A DNA stretch of 64,000 nucleotides from Salsuginibacillus halophilus (lineage in GTDB: Bacteria > Bacillota > Bacilli > Bacillales > Marinococcaceae): NCBI RefSeq assembly GCF_003014715.1, contig NZ_PYAV01000015.1, forward strand, positions 1-64,000, in the 5' to 3' direction. This document shows, piece by piece, positions 17,262 to 25,688 of this stretch; positions within the stretch are counted from its first letter, which is position 1, and each line of letters opens with the position of its first letter. The notes beneath the pieces were generated by a model. That model searched no databases and had not been told where the DNA came from. It saw only the letters and a program-made list of their open reading frames with translations. The position numbers and the translations under genes were made by a program.

Positions 17262-17657
17262 CAGACTGTAGACAAAGTACAAAACTTAACATTAACTCAC
17301 AACTTACTGCTTCAACCGCCGCTGCTGCCTTATTAAGAGAAAAACCGGATCATGAACGTGACCTTCACCCAAGACGGACGCTTTCTCGAGGGCTTGGCTT
17401 CAGCTAACGATTCACTTCCGCAAAGGATCAATATTTTTAGGTGTCAGGCACAAAAAGGCGTGCCAGACACCTAGCCCAAGTATGAAATAAAGAGCGGCTT
17501 TTCGAGCGCCGGCGGCGGCGCCACCAGGAACAGCGCGAGCCGAAAATCCCGCAGGCAGCGGTTGTCTGCCGAGGAAGTTGAGGAGGTACCCGAGGCAAGC
17601 GTCCGCCGAAAAGCAACATCAGCCTCCGCTTTTCTTAAAAGTTTGGTCTACACGCTG
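17262..17657 (+). mobile_element. Terminator-associated repeat element, copy 2
   Basis: A 396-bp non-coding element starting CAGACTGTAGACAAAG and ending TTTGGTCTACACGCTG, i.e. imperfect terminal inverted repeats. The left neighbour is a GCCGGC-ACCC-GCCGGC hairpin (17244-17261); the right neighbour CGCCGGCGTTCC is a partial copy of it. It is nearly identical to copy 3 at 23101 but lacks about 68 bp internally (the segment around ACACGGTGAGATCAAG). It also carries a GGTGTCAGGCAC / GTGCCAGACACC hairpin. Same orientation as copy 3. Confidence 0.85.
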
Positions 17658-17804
17658 CGCCGGCGTTCCTTATCATTAATTGAATTGCAGGTTTGGGCTT
17701 GGTTGACTCGTGTGTGTGCCATGAAAATCTGCGTTTACGCCAATGTTGCTCTTCTTTTGCTCAATTATTTATCATAATAGTGGCTTTCTCTTCTTAAAGC
17801 GCAC

Positions 17805-17840
17805 AAAAATCCCGTCAGGCTTAACTCTGACGGGATTTTT
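17805..17840 (-). terminator. Terminator of the signalling operon
   Basis: AAAAATCCCGTCAG / CTGACGGGATTTTT hairpin; on the minus strand it follows the hybrid kinase gene. Confidence 0.9.
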
Positions 17841-17863
17841 TCTTACATGCTCAGTTTTACTTA

Positions 17864-20695
17864 TCATTCCTTGTCCGGAAAGAGGATAGCGCCACTTCCG
17901 GCTCCCCGGTTTTCTTGGATGCACTTAAGAAGTGCGGCAGATAGATCCTGTGGCGGGTATGGCTTCGTCAAATATTGATCAATACCGTACTTTTGGACTT
18001 TATCATCTGAACGGTCGAGCGCAGAGGAGATAATGATCGGGAGATCCCTCGTTGTTTCCTCCTCTTTCAGCCGATGGACGAGATCCCAACCGCTTGTTGT
18101 TTCCCCAAGCATCAGATCCACCACGACCGCTGCCGGTATGGTGCGCACAATGTCGCGGTAAGCATGATCCGGATTTAAATGATGGATCACGCGGAATCCA
18201 TGAGAGCGGAGCTCCTCTGACAGAAGCAGGGCTAGGCTCGTGTCATCTTCTACAATGACGACAGAAGCTCCCTGTGGATATCCTTCCGGCGTGGTCACTG
18301 TACGTACCGGTTGCTGATACTGGAGTGGCAGCCGGAAGAAGAAGGTAGATCCATTACCGACCTCTGACTCTACCCAGATCTTTCCGCCGTGACGTTCGAC
18401 AATTTCTCTGCAGATCGCAAGACCGAGGCCGGTGCCGCCGATATTTCTACGGTCGCTGTTATCAATCCGCTGGAATTTGTTAAAGAGCGAGTCTTTTGCT
18501 TCCGGCGGAATGCCGAGCCCTTCGTCCTCCACGGCCACGAGCAGATCTTTGCCGGTATTAGTAAAGTGGATCGTCACTTCTCCTCCTTCAGGTGAAAATT
18601 TGACGGCGTTGCTGACCAGATTCGTCAACACCTGATACAGACGTTCCTTGTCACCTTCGACTTTCGCGGAGTAGGACTGATCAATAAACGACAACCGGTG
18701 CTGCGCTTCGTTTTTAAATTGGTAAATCACATCCATAGCAATGGTGTCCATAGACAAATCCTCCATTTCATACGGCTGACTGCCGGCTTCCATGCGCTGG
18801 AGATCGAGAAAATCGTTAATTAGATTCGTCAGCCGTTTTGCCTCTTTATGAATCGTGGTTAAGTAGCGCTTCTGACGCTCCGGCTTCAAATCCTTCGTTA
18901 TCAGCAGCTCCGTGAAGCCGAGCACACTGGAGAGTGGCGTCCTCAGCTCGTGACTCACGGTGCTGACGAGCTCGGATTTCATTTTATCCAGCTCGTGCTC
19001 ACGCGTCATATCGCGATAAACAAACACTGTGCCGATCCGTTCTTCTTCATCGAACACAGCGGTACCGTAAACCGTGATTACCTGGCTGCCGTCTTTAAGT
19101 TCGAACTGCTGCGATAGGGTGTCTGTTGTCTTCTGGTCAAGCATTGCTTGGTAAAAGGCCTCTAGTTCCTGTTCTTCTTTTGCTTTATCAATCGTCTGCT
19201 CCATCCACTTTTCTTGTGAAACTAGATCTCCCTGCACCCGTAAACCAAGTAGTCTTTCCATCGCACGGTTACTCTGCAGCATACTTCCATGAATGTCGAT
19301 AAATTGAATTGCTTCATTTACGTTATCGAGAATGTCCTGGCTCAGCTTTCTCGCCCGGCTGATTTCTTCGTACACCACGGAGCGCTCTAGACCGAGGGCG
19401 ACGTGGTTCATTAGCGACTCAATCTCTTCCATCTCTTCTTCTGTGTAGGGGCGGCCGAACCGCGTGCATGCGAATAGGGCAAATACGCGCCCGTTGGAAT
19501 TCCGAACTGCTGTATAATAATCGTGTGCTTCTACAGTTCCTTCTGCTATTCCTTTTTCTTCATTGGATGCTTCTCTTTTTATGTGTATATGCGGCTCCTC
19601 GGTCAACCGATGAATCCAGACAGATTTATCAGCCAACTTCCATTGATTGATGCCTGTATCTGTCATACCCGTAGAACGGTAGTCATCTTCATCCAGCAGG
19701 TAGAGGATGCTGCGGTCGTTCGGATACAGCTCATTCACATAGTGAAAAATCGATGTCAGAAAGAGGCCCTTGTCCAGTTTTGTAGACATCGTCTGATTGA
19801 GTTGACTGTAGCGGTCAATTTTAATTTTTTCCTTTTGCGTTTGATCAAGCGCATCTTCTAACATTTCTTGTTGCGCCTGCAGTTCTTCATTTTGCGCCTG
19901 CAATTCTTCTTCATTTTCCTGGATGGATGTAGCCATATGTTCAAAAGACCTTGCAAGTGAACCAACTTCATCCTGTCTATCGGATGCGTTAATATTTACG
20001 ATATTTCCTCTCGCAAGCTCATCTGAAGCACTGGTCAGTTCTTCAATGGGGTCAACTAGTCTGCTTAAAAGTCTTTGTGATCCTATTAACATAACAAAAA
20101 ATACGAGCATGGTCAGGCCAGCACCGAGCATAATATTTCTGTTTGCATCAGACACTGCACTTTCATACTGCTGCTTCATATTTTGCGATGCTTCGCTCTG
20201 TAGTTCCCCGCTTTCCGCGATAAACTCATCTATTGATTCTGTAGTTCCGGTTTGAGAAAGCGTTCTAAGACCTTCGTAGTCATCTTCTTGAACAAACGCT
20301 ACGCTCTCTGGAAATATAGTTTCTGAAAAGTTGGTAACAAAGCTATCTAGTTCCTCGATGAACAACTCCTCATCAGATTCTAGTTCCAAAGCTCTGTACT
20401 CGTTCAGGTGAAATTGAACGGCCTCCACTTTTTCGTCTACCCGGGATAAATCCTCTTCATTTTGAAAAGCAAGGTATCCTCTCCCATAATAAAAAAGGAG
20501 ACTGATCGAAGATTGTAGATCTTCTATCACTTGCACCTTCTCTACCATTTCTTCTCTAGTCTCTACCTGCTCTTTCTGATTATTGAAGATAACCAGCCCT
20601 ATGATGATACTAATAATAGCAATGACGGCAATATAAAAGCTAGATTTCCAGAGAAACTCTGATCGGATGCTCTGGGTCTGTGGACGCAGTTTCAT
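17864..20695 (-). CDS. Hybrid sensor histidine kinase (HAMP-GAF-PAS-HisKA-HATPase-REC)
   Basis: Membrane-bound signal sensor of 943 aa that autophosphorylates and can pass phosphate to its own receiver. Order: TM1 about 17-35, an extracytoplasmic helical sensor of about 150 residues, TM2 about 190-212, HAMP, a Gln/Glu-rich coiled coil (ENEEELQAQNEELQAQQEML), a GAF-like domain about 300-440, PAS about 460-560, HisKA with SHELRTPLSSVLGF, HATPase with DEGLGIPPEA and GGTGLGLAI, then a receiver with VVIVEDD and phosphoacceptor in VVVDLMLGE. Its start codon directly abuts the stop of the response regulator gene (TAA-ATG), so the two are coupled. The signal is unknown. Confidence 0.92.
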   Translation of the reverse strand: MKLRPQTQSIRSEFLWKSSFYIAVIAIISIIIGLVIFNNQKEQVETREEMVEKVQVIEDLQSSISLLFYYGRGYLAFQNEEDLSRVDEKVEAVQFHLNEYRALELESDEELFIEELDSFVTNFSETIFPESVAFVQEDDYEGLRTLSQTGTTESIDEFIAESGELQSEASQNMKQQYESAVSDANRNIMLGAGLTMLVFFVMLIGSQRLLSRLVDPIEELTSASDELARGNIVNINASDRQDEVGSLARSFEHMATSIQENEEELQAQNEELQAQQEMLEDALDQTQKEKIKIDRYSQLNQTMSTKLDKGLFLTSIFHYVNELYPNDRSILYLLDEDDYRSTGMTDTGINQWKLADKSVWIHRLTEEPHIHIKREASNEEKGIAEGTVEAHDYYTAVRNSNGRVFALFACTRFGRPYTEEEMEEIESLMNHVALGLERSVVYEEISRARKLSQDILDNVNEAIQFIDIHGSMLQSNRAMERLLGLRVQGDLVSQEKWMEQTIDKAKEEQELEAFYQAMLDQKTTDTLSQQFELKDGSQVITVYGTAVFDEEERIGTVFVYRDMTREHELDKMKSELVSTVSHELRTPLSSVLGFTELLITKDLKPERQKRYLTTIHKEAKRLTNLINDFLDLQRMEAGSQPYEMEDLSMDTIAMDVIYQFKNEAQHRLSFIDQSYSAKVEGDKERLYQVLTNLVSNAVKFSPEGGEVTIHFTNTGKDLLVAVEDEGLGIPPEAKDSLFNKFQRIDNSDRRNIGGTGLGLAICREIVERHGGKIWVESEVGNGSTFFFRLPLQYQQPVRTVTTPEGYPQGASVVIVEDDTSLALLLSEELRSHGFRVIHHLNPDHAYRDIVRTIPAAVVVDLMLGETTSGWDLVHRLKEEETTRDLPIIISSALDRSDDKVQKYGIDQYLTKPYPPQDLSAALLKCIQENRGAGSGAILFPDKE

Positions 20696-21052
20696 TTACA
20701 GCACGTCCTTTACGAGAGCTTCTAGTTCTGCCGGACTGAACGGCTTCGCCACAAAGTAGCGTGCACCTGCCTGCAGTGCGGCTTCGCGGTCTGCATCCTG
20801 CGCTTTCGCCGTCAGCATGATAATCAATGTTTCTTCTTTGATGTGATCCGGGAGGGATTGGAGCACCTCCAACCCTGTCCGCTCCGGCATCATGTGATCG
20901 AGCACAACGAGATCGAACGACTGCTCCTGCAGCTTCTCCAACGCTTCGCTACCGTCTTCCGCTTCTTCTATATCGTGCCCGAGATCCTCTAATGTGTCTA
21001 CAATCAACATTCGGAGAATCTCTTCATCATCTGCTATTAAAATATGGCTCAT
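20696..21052 (-). CDS. Single-domain response regulator (CheY-like)
   Basis: Stand-alone receiver of 118 aa without an output domain. It has acidic pocket D8/D9, phosphoacceptor D52 in VVLDHMMPE, MLTAKAQD with the conserved Thr, and the AKPFSPAEL lysine loop. The ATG at 21052 follows AAGGGAG; the frame is open 48 nt further up but without a ribosome site. Encoded directly before the hybrid kinase, and likely a phosphotransfer intermediate with the HPt-GGDEF protein upstream. Confidence 0.9.
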   Translation of the reverse strand: MSHILIADDEEILRMLIVDTLEDLGHDIEEAEDGSEALEKLQEQSFDLVVLDHMMPERTGLEVLQSLPDHIKEETLIIMLTAKAQDADREAALQAGARYFVAKPFSPAELEALVKDVL

Positions 21053-21273
21053 GCTTGTTCTCCCTTCTATTGTTCCGGACTGCTTCAACGCTGTCAGCAT
21101 CGGGATCAGGTGTTTCGAATCGAGTGCTGCGAGCGTGCGCAGGGTCTGTGGGTACGCTTATTCTTATGTTGCAGCTGCTTTGGGTCCGCTTTGACGTCTC
21201 GGATCACACCGGTCGTATGGTTATACGATAAAACAAGTTAACGGTCCTGTAATTTTGAGCGGCTAAGCCAGCG

Positions 21274-22890
21274 TTAAAATACTCTCTCCACAAGGCGTTC
21301 CATGCGCGCAAAAACTTCCCGGACGCGGAATGGTTTCGCCATATAGTCATCGGCCCCGAGCTGCAACGCGCGGGCGATATCTTTCTCTTCTGTTCTTGCC
21401 GTTAGCATCGAAATCAGAACGCGATCGGTCGAATAGTGTGTGCGCAGGTGCTGCAATACTTCTAATCCATCCATCCGCGGCATCATCCCATCAAGCAGCA
21501 GAAAGTAATAATCTCCTTCCTGGTACCAGTCGTCTTCGATAAATGCCTGGCCGTCGGGATATCTGTGAAAGCGAGCCGGGTGTCCAGCTACTTCTTGACG
21601 GTGCTTCATGAACTGCTCCAACATTTCCCGGACGACATTGTCATCGTCGACAATGATCACGTGCAGCATCGCAGTATCTTTTACCGCCTTCAGCTCATCG
21701 TGGTATACCACCGCCCGGTCTCTGCCTTGATGTTTCGCTGCATAGAGGGCCCGGTCCGCATCTTCGAGCAGTTGCTCTGGAGAAGTTTTGCCTTTGATCA
21801 CCGGACGGATCCCGGCAGAAAAGTAGAGTTCGATATCCGGATATCCGGGCACGGGATCTTCCTTTAGCGCTTGCTGGATACGCTCTATTATCCGGAGTGC
21901 ATTTGCTTCGTCCGACTCGGGAAGGACGAGGGCAAATTCTTCGCCACCGTAGCGTGCCGTCGTATCACCCGGCCGGGTAAACGACGTCACGACTTTGACG
22001 AAATGTCGCAGCGCCTCATCTCCGGCCGTGTGTCCATAGGTATCGTTGATTTTCTTGAAGTGGTCCAGGTCGCATAGAATTAAGGTTAATACCGCGGTAT
22101 ATCCCCGTCTCAGCTTATCGGTGAGTGCTTCGAGTTCGCCGTAGAGAAACTTTCGGTTTTTCGCTCCAGTCAATTCATCCTGCATTGAAGATGCCCAAAT
22201 CCGCTCCTGTGCTTCCAGCCTGTTTTTAATAAAGGGAAAAAATAAACGGTGGTTGATCGGTTTGCTAATAAAGTCAGAAGCACCCAATTCATAGGAGCGG
22301 ATTTTAGCTTCTGTCTCTGCTTTCCCGCTCAGCATGACGACCGGTGTAAAATCATGCTTGGCTTTGTCCATGATCTGTTGAAGGATTTCCACCCCGTTTA
22401 TATCCGGGAGGTAGTAATCGAGAATAAGCATGCGCGGGTTCATCTCATAATAAAGCTCGACGCCTCTCTCACCATTCATGGCTACAAGCGCTTGATAACC
22501 ATTGCTTTCGACGAGGTCTTTTAAGTACGTGACAAAGTCCATATCATCATCAATAATTAGAAGCATCGGCGTATCTTCCTCGGGTTCTTGGACGCCGCCG
22601 ACCTCTTCTAGTAGCGTCTCTTTTTGATCCGGATCATCAACATAAGGAAGCAGTGGGGCGATGGCTCGGAGCCATTCTTCTTTATTCCATAAAGAGAAGC
22701 TATCTTCTTCCAGGCTGTCCAGCTGGACTGCTGCAATGTTATGTACTTCCAGCATACCTATGGTGCCGGCGGTTCCCTTAATATTATGGAAGAAACGGTA
22801 CAGCGCCTTTTCGCTGACTCTGTCTTCTTCATTCCACTGCCGCATTGTTTTACGGATGCGGTCATAAATCATCTTCTGGTATTTCTCCAT
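21274..22890 (-). CDS. HPt-REC-GGDEF-REC diguanylate cyclase
   Basis: Cytoplasmic multi-domain protein of 538 aa linking a phosphorelay to cyclic-di-GMP synthesis. The N-terminal HPt-like helix bundle has FFHNIKGTAGTIGM with H35 as candidate phosphohistidine. A receiver (about 108-230) has IIDDDMDF and phosphoacceptor in LILDYYLPD. The GGDEF domain (about 235-400) has an intact active site RYGGEEF and an RPGD inhibitory (I-site) motif five residues before it. A second receiver (about 415-535) has LLLDGMMPR and MAKPF. ATG with GAAGGTG upstream. It lies 221 bp upstream of the response regulator/hybrid kinase pair, same strand. The combination suggests the hybrid kinase signals through the HPt. 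Confidence 0.92.
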   Translation of the reverse strand: MEKYQKMIYDRIRKTMRQWNEEDRVSEKALYRFFHNIKGTAGTIGMLEVHNIAAVQLDSLEEDSFSLWNKEEWLRAIAPLLPYVDDPDQKETLLEEVGGVQEPEEDTPMLLIIDDDMDFVTYLKDLVESNGYQALVAMNGERGVELYYEMNPRMLILDYYLPDINGVEILQQIMDKAKHDFTPVVMLSGKAETEAKIRSYELGASDFISKPINHRLFFPFIKNRLEAQERIWASSMQDELTGAKNRKFLYGELEALTDKLRRGYTAVLTLILCDLDHFKKINDTYGHTAGDEALRHFVKVVTSFTRPGDTTARYGGEEFALVLPESDEANALRIIERIQQALKEDPVPGYPDIELYFSAGIRPVIKGKTSPEQLLEDADRALYAAKHQGRDRAVVYHDELKAVKDTAMLHVIIVDDDNVVREMLEQFMKHRQEVAGHPARFHRYPDGQAFIEDDWYQEGDYYFLLLDGMMPRMDGLEVLQHLRTHYSTDRVLISMLTARTEEKDIARALQLGADDYMAKPFRVREVFARMERLVERVF

Positions 22891-23100
22891 CTTTCGTCAC
22901 ACCTTCTATGTCCCGTTTACGTTTGTTCCCTATTCGTCAAAGTCGTTTTTCCTAATTACTATGTTACCTGATCTTTCCTACTCAAGACAAAAACATTTTT
23001 ACTATGTAAACCGCATATCAATTACTTCTATACAGCAGTAATCCCGCCGTATCCCCTCCTTGAATCTTTCATTCCAATTGTTCGCCGGCACCCGCCGGCG

Positions 23101-23564
23101 CAGACTGTAGACAAAGTACAAAACTTAACATTAACTCACAACTTACTGCTTCAACCGCCGCTGGCTGCCTTATTAAGAGAAAAACCGGATCATGAACGTG
23201 ACCTTCACCCAAGACGGACGCTTTCTCGAGGGCTTGGCTTCAGCTAACGATTCACTTCCGCAAAGGATCAATATTTTAGGTGTCAGGCACAAAAAGGCGT
23301 GCCAGACACCTAGCCCAAGTATGAAATAAAGAGCGGCTTTTCGAGCGCCGGCGGCGGCGCCACCAGGAACAGCGCGAGCCGAAAATCCCGCAGGCAGCGG
23401 TTGTCTGCCGAGGAAGTTGAGGAGGTACAAGAGGCTAAGAAGACACGGTGAGATCAAGCGGCAGCGCAGATCAAACCGATGTCGCACTTGTGCCCTCCGG
23501 GTGCAAGCGTCCGCCGAAAAGCGACATCAGCCTCCGCTTTTCTTAAAAGTTTGTCTACACGCTG
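23101..23564 (+). mobile_element. Terminator-associated repeat element, copy 3
   Basis: A 464-bp element beginning CAGACTGTAGACAAAG and ending TTTGTCTACACGCTG. The hairpin CGCCGGCACCCGCCGGCG on its left (23083-23100) is repeated on its right as CACCGGCATCCGCCGGCG (23565-23582), 16 of 18 identical: a target duplication. It is nearly identical to copy 2, and about 40 bp of left flank (CCTTGAATCTTTCATTCCAA...) is shared too. The 3' half contains foldable stems: GGCAG/CTGCC (23393-23409), ACACGGT/ACCGATGT (23443-23482), CTTGTGCCC/GGGTGCAAG (23487-23507). Confidence 0.88.
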
Positions 23565-23600
23565 CACCGGCATCCGCCGGCGTTCCATATCAACACTTCA

Positions 23601-23636
23601 TGCAAAAATAAACAACCAGGCGCCGACGCCCGGTTG
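23601..23636 (-). terminator. Terminator of the gene at 23643
   Basis: Minus-strand CAACCGGGCG / CGCCTGGTTG hairpin followed by TTTATTTTT. Confidence 0.85.
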
Positions 23637-23642
23637 CTTATT

Positions 23643-24113
23643 TTAGCTGTTGTAAAACGTATCGTGGTGCCGTTTCAACACTTGCTCAAATAAATGCTTT
23701 TTCTCAAGGAAAGGCAGCATGCAGTATTCTTCTTTCCGCTTGCTGTTACTGCCGAGGCCTTTTAAAATGCCGTCGCAGAAGCCGCACGTTTCATCTAGAT
23801 GGATTGGTGCATTTTCGGTAGGAAACCAGTCCTGCTCGTCGCGGATATAATAGCCGGTCATCGACAAGCGCGTCCCATTAGCAAGCGTTACATCCGTCCG
23901 CACGGCTGAGCCCGGCTCTAAGCCACCGGTTTCATTCCAATCGCGCACAATGGCATTTTCCTGAATATGAACCTCTGAATCCTGCACCTGCAGAAACCCA
24001 GGCAGTTCTTCTTCACGGAGCTCACGCCAACTCGGGCTTTCCTGATTGTTCGCCCGCAAGTACTGCAAATGTTCATCATAACGGGATAAGTAAAGGTGAA
24101 TCGGCTTTGACAT
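23643..24113 (-). CDS. Conserved-looking protein of unknown function with a CxxC motif
   Basis: A 156-aa cytoplasmic protein I cannot assign. It begins with PIHLYLSRYDEHLQYLRANN, has a beta-rich middle (AVRTDVTLANGTRLSMTGYYI in parts) and a CGFC motif followed by DGILKGLGSNS, which could bind a metal or form a disulfide. The ATG follows a GGAGGAT ribosome site and the gene has its own terminator. It is divergent from the HD hydrolase gene at 24197. Confidence 0.65.
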   Translation of the reverse strand: MSKPIHLYLSRYDEHLQYLRANNQESPSWRELREEELPGFLQVQDSEVHIQENAIVRDWNETGGLEPGSAVRTDVTLANGTRLSMTGYYIRDEQDWFPTENAPIHLDETCGFCDGILKGLGSNSKRKEEYCMLPFLEKKHLFEQVLKRHHDTFYNS

Positions 24114-24196
24114 CTGACATCCTCCATCTTCATTCGCATTTACGTTTACCGTATCATACCGCGTCGTTCGTGTATAATGGTAGCCGGGGTGTTAAT

Positions 24197-24838
24197 ATGC
24201 ACGATATAAACGAAGCTGCCCGCAATTGGGTGTGGCAGTTTTTTGCGACTGATGCGACCGGTCATGATCCTTATCATACCGAGCGCGTCGTCACAAATGC
24301 GAAACCACTGGCTGAAGCAGAAGGTGCAAATATTGAAATCGTTGAGCTCGCTTCCTGGCTGCACGATTTGGCTGATGATAAATTTTACGATGAAACAAGT
24401 GCCGGTGTGAAGCAGGTGCAAAGCTGGCTTGAAACAAACGACTTGGGGCAGGACGACATTGATCGAATCATGGGCATCATCAATCACGTATCTTTTCGGG
24501 GCGGCTTTCAGGAACCGATGACGACACTTGAAGGAAAAGTTGTGCAGGATGCGGATCGACTGGATGCGATTGGGGCGCTTGGGATTGCCCGGACATTCAT
24601 GTTCGGCGGTGCACACGGCCGGCCGATGCACGTGCCGGATGCGGTGGTGGAAAGTCCGGTATCAGCTGAAGATTATCGAAATCGGGAAGTGAGCGTCCTC
24701 CAGCATTTTTATGATAAACTCCTTCATTTGAAAGACCAGATGAATACAACAACGGGCCGCAGGTGGGCTGAAGCTCGGCATGATTATATGTTACAATTTT
24801 TACAGCGGTTTGAGGAGGAATGGGACGGTCGTCAGTAA
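24197..24838 (+). CDS. HD-domain phosphohydrolase (YpgQ/YedJ-like)
   Basis: Metal-dependent hydrolase of 213 aa; relatives act on nucleotides. The HD signature is complete: HDPYHTERVV supplies the first His, ASWLHDLADDKF the H-D pair, and VQDADRLDAIGALGIARTF the distal Asp, a segment highly typical of the YedJ/YpgQ group. The ATG at 24197 has GGGGTG upstream; the longer frame would start inside the promoter, where a TATAAT -10 hexamer lies at 24173-24178. Monocistronic. Confidence 0.85.
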   Translation: MHDINEAARNWVWQFFATDATGHDPYHTERVVTNAKPLAEAEGANIEIVELASWLHDLADDKFYDETSAGVKQVQSWLETNDLGQDDIDRIMGIINHVSFRGGFQEPMTTLEGKVVQDADRLDAIGALGIARTFMFGGAHGRPMHVPDAVVESPVSAEDYRNREVSVLQHFYDKLLHLKDQMNTTTGRRWAEARHDYMLQFLQRFEEEWDGRQ

Positions 24839-24839
24839 G

Positions 24840-24873
24840 TAAAACTCCGATGCTGTGGGGGCAGCACCGGAGG
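24840..24873 (-). terminator. Terminator of the 39-aa protein gene
   Basis: CTCCGGTGCTGC...CATCGGAG hairpin on the minus strand followed by TTTT; it also lies just behind the HD gene on the plus strand. Confidence 0.6.
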
Positions 24874-24877
24874 GGGA

Positions 24878-24997
24878 TTATTTATCCTTCTTATTTTCGT
24901 TTTTAGCGTGAACTTCTTTGTTGCGCTTTGCGTACTTGCCTTGACGGCCGTACTCTTCATTCACGCGCTCGTTACGATTTTCGCCGCTTTTACCCAT
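24878..24997 (-). CDS. 39-aa Lys/Asn/Glu-rich small protein
   Basis: Very small charged protein (GKSGENRNERVNEEYGRQGK at its start, ending in KNENKKDK). The ATG at 24997 has an excellent AAAGGAGG ribosome site, which is why the longer frame (80 aa, to 25120) is rejected. It has no hydrophobic segment and is likely unstructured. Unknown function; its composition recalls small spore or stress proteins but no family is recognised. Confidence 0.6.
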   Translation of the reverse strand: MGKSGENRNERVNEEYGRQGKYAKRNKEVHAKNENKKDK

Positions 24998-25100
24998 TAG
25001 ATGAGCACCTCCTTTGTATGTTGTAATGAGAGTGTTACCCGAAAGCGGCATCCTAAAAAACGTAAATTTCTCTAAATCGAACTTTTGAAGGAGAGCGAAC

Positions 25101-25367
25101 ATGGCCGAAATTCTTGTCATTTATTACGGCTTTTATCCGCTTGCTGCTGTTTTCTTTGGCACCTTTGCTGGTCTTAACGCAGCAGCGAAAGATATGAAAC
25201 GTGTATTCGTTTACGCCGGCCTATTTTTATTGATCTATCTTCCAGGTGCTTTTTACGTCCCGCTTGGTGGTATGGAGCCTGACTTCTTATTTACAGTGAC
25301 TTTAATTTACATACTACTCTTTTCAGTTGGTCTTGGCACCGGCTGGTTTGCACGTCGTAACGGTTGA
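25101..25367 (+). CDS. Small integral membrane protein
   Basis: An 88-aa protein with three hydrophobic segments (about 4-24, 36-54, 63-81) and a short basic C-terminus (ARRNG), so probably three membrane passes. ATG behind GAAGGAGAG. I do not recognise a family. Confidence 0.65.
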   Translation: MAEILVIYYGFYPLAAVFFGTFAGLNAAAKDMKRVFVYAGLFLLIYLPGAFYVPLGGMEPDFLFTVTLIYILLFSVGLGTGWFARRNG

Positions 25368-25473
25368 AGGATGAAGCAAATTCAGCTAATGCTGAAGGCT
25401 GAGCCCCTTCGTGACAGCAGATTTTCTTATATGCTATCCTTGCAACAAAGGGTTGTATAAGGAGGTAAGTGGC

Positions 25474-25650
25474 ATGACTAAAGCGGAAATTGAGGCGAAA
25501 ATGACAAATTTAAAAGCTGATTATGCTCGCATCCAAGGCGACTTGGATAAGCTTGAATCTGTCGGTGGCAATGTGGCCGGCCCGGTACGTGAGCTTGAAA
25601 TTATTGAAGATGAATTGAGCAGCCTGCGCCTGCAGTTACAAGAAGCATAA
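25474..25650 (+). CDS. Small coiled-coil protein (SE1832-like)
   Basis: A 58-aa helical protein: TKAEIEAKMTNLKADYARIQ, GDLDKLESVGGN, then a second heptad-rich helix ending in LRLQLQEA. The pattern fits the small Bacillales proteins called the SE1832 family, a recollection that was not checked. ATG at 25474 behind AAGGAGGTAAG. Own terminator. No known function. Confidence 0.7.
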   Translation: MTKAEIEAKMTNLKADYARIQGDLDKLESVGGNVAGPVRELEIIEDELSSLRLQLQEA

Positions 25651-25685
25651 AAACCGCTGTCCGGATTCCGGGCAGCGGTTTTTTA
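25650..25685. terminator. Bidirectional terminator
   Basis: AAAACCGCTG(T)CCGG / CCGGGCAGCGGTTTTTT hairpin between convergent genes. Confidence 0.9.
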
Positions 25686-25688
25686 CAC

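Noticed and set aside
17864-22890. Group II intron or integron origin for the signalling block
   Set aside because: The flanking repeats have inverted ends and hairpin duplications but no intron domain V or integrase; terminators are also targets of group IIC introns, but those make no target duplication.
23173-23487. 104-codon minus-strand frame in element copy 3
   Set aside because: Not conserved as a frame in the other element copies; the conserved features are stems, not codons.
24878-25120. 80-codon version of the small gene at 24878
   Set aside because: The ribosome site AAAGGAGG lies directly before the ATG at 24997, and the upstream part overlaps the divergent gene start.
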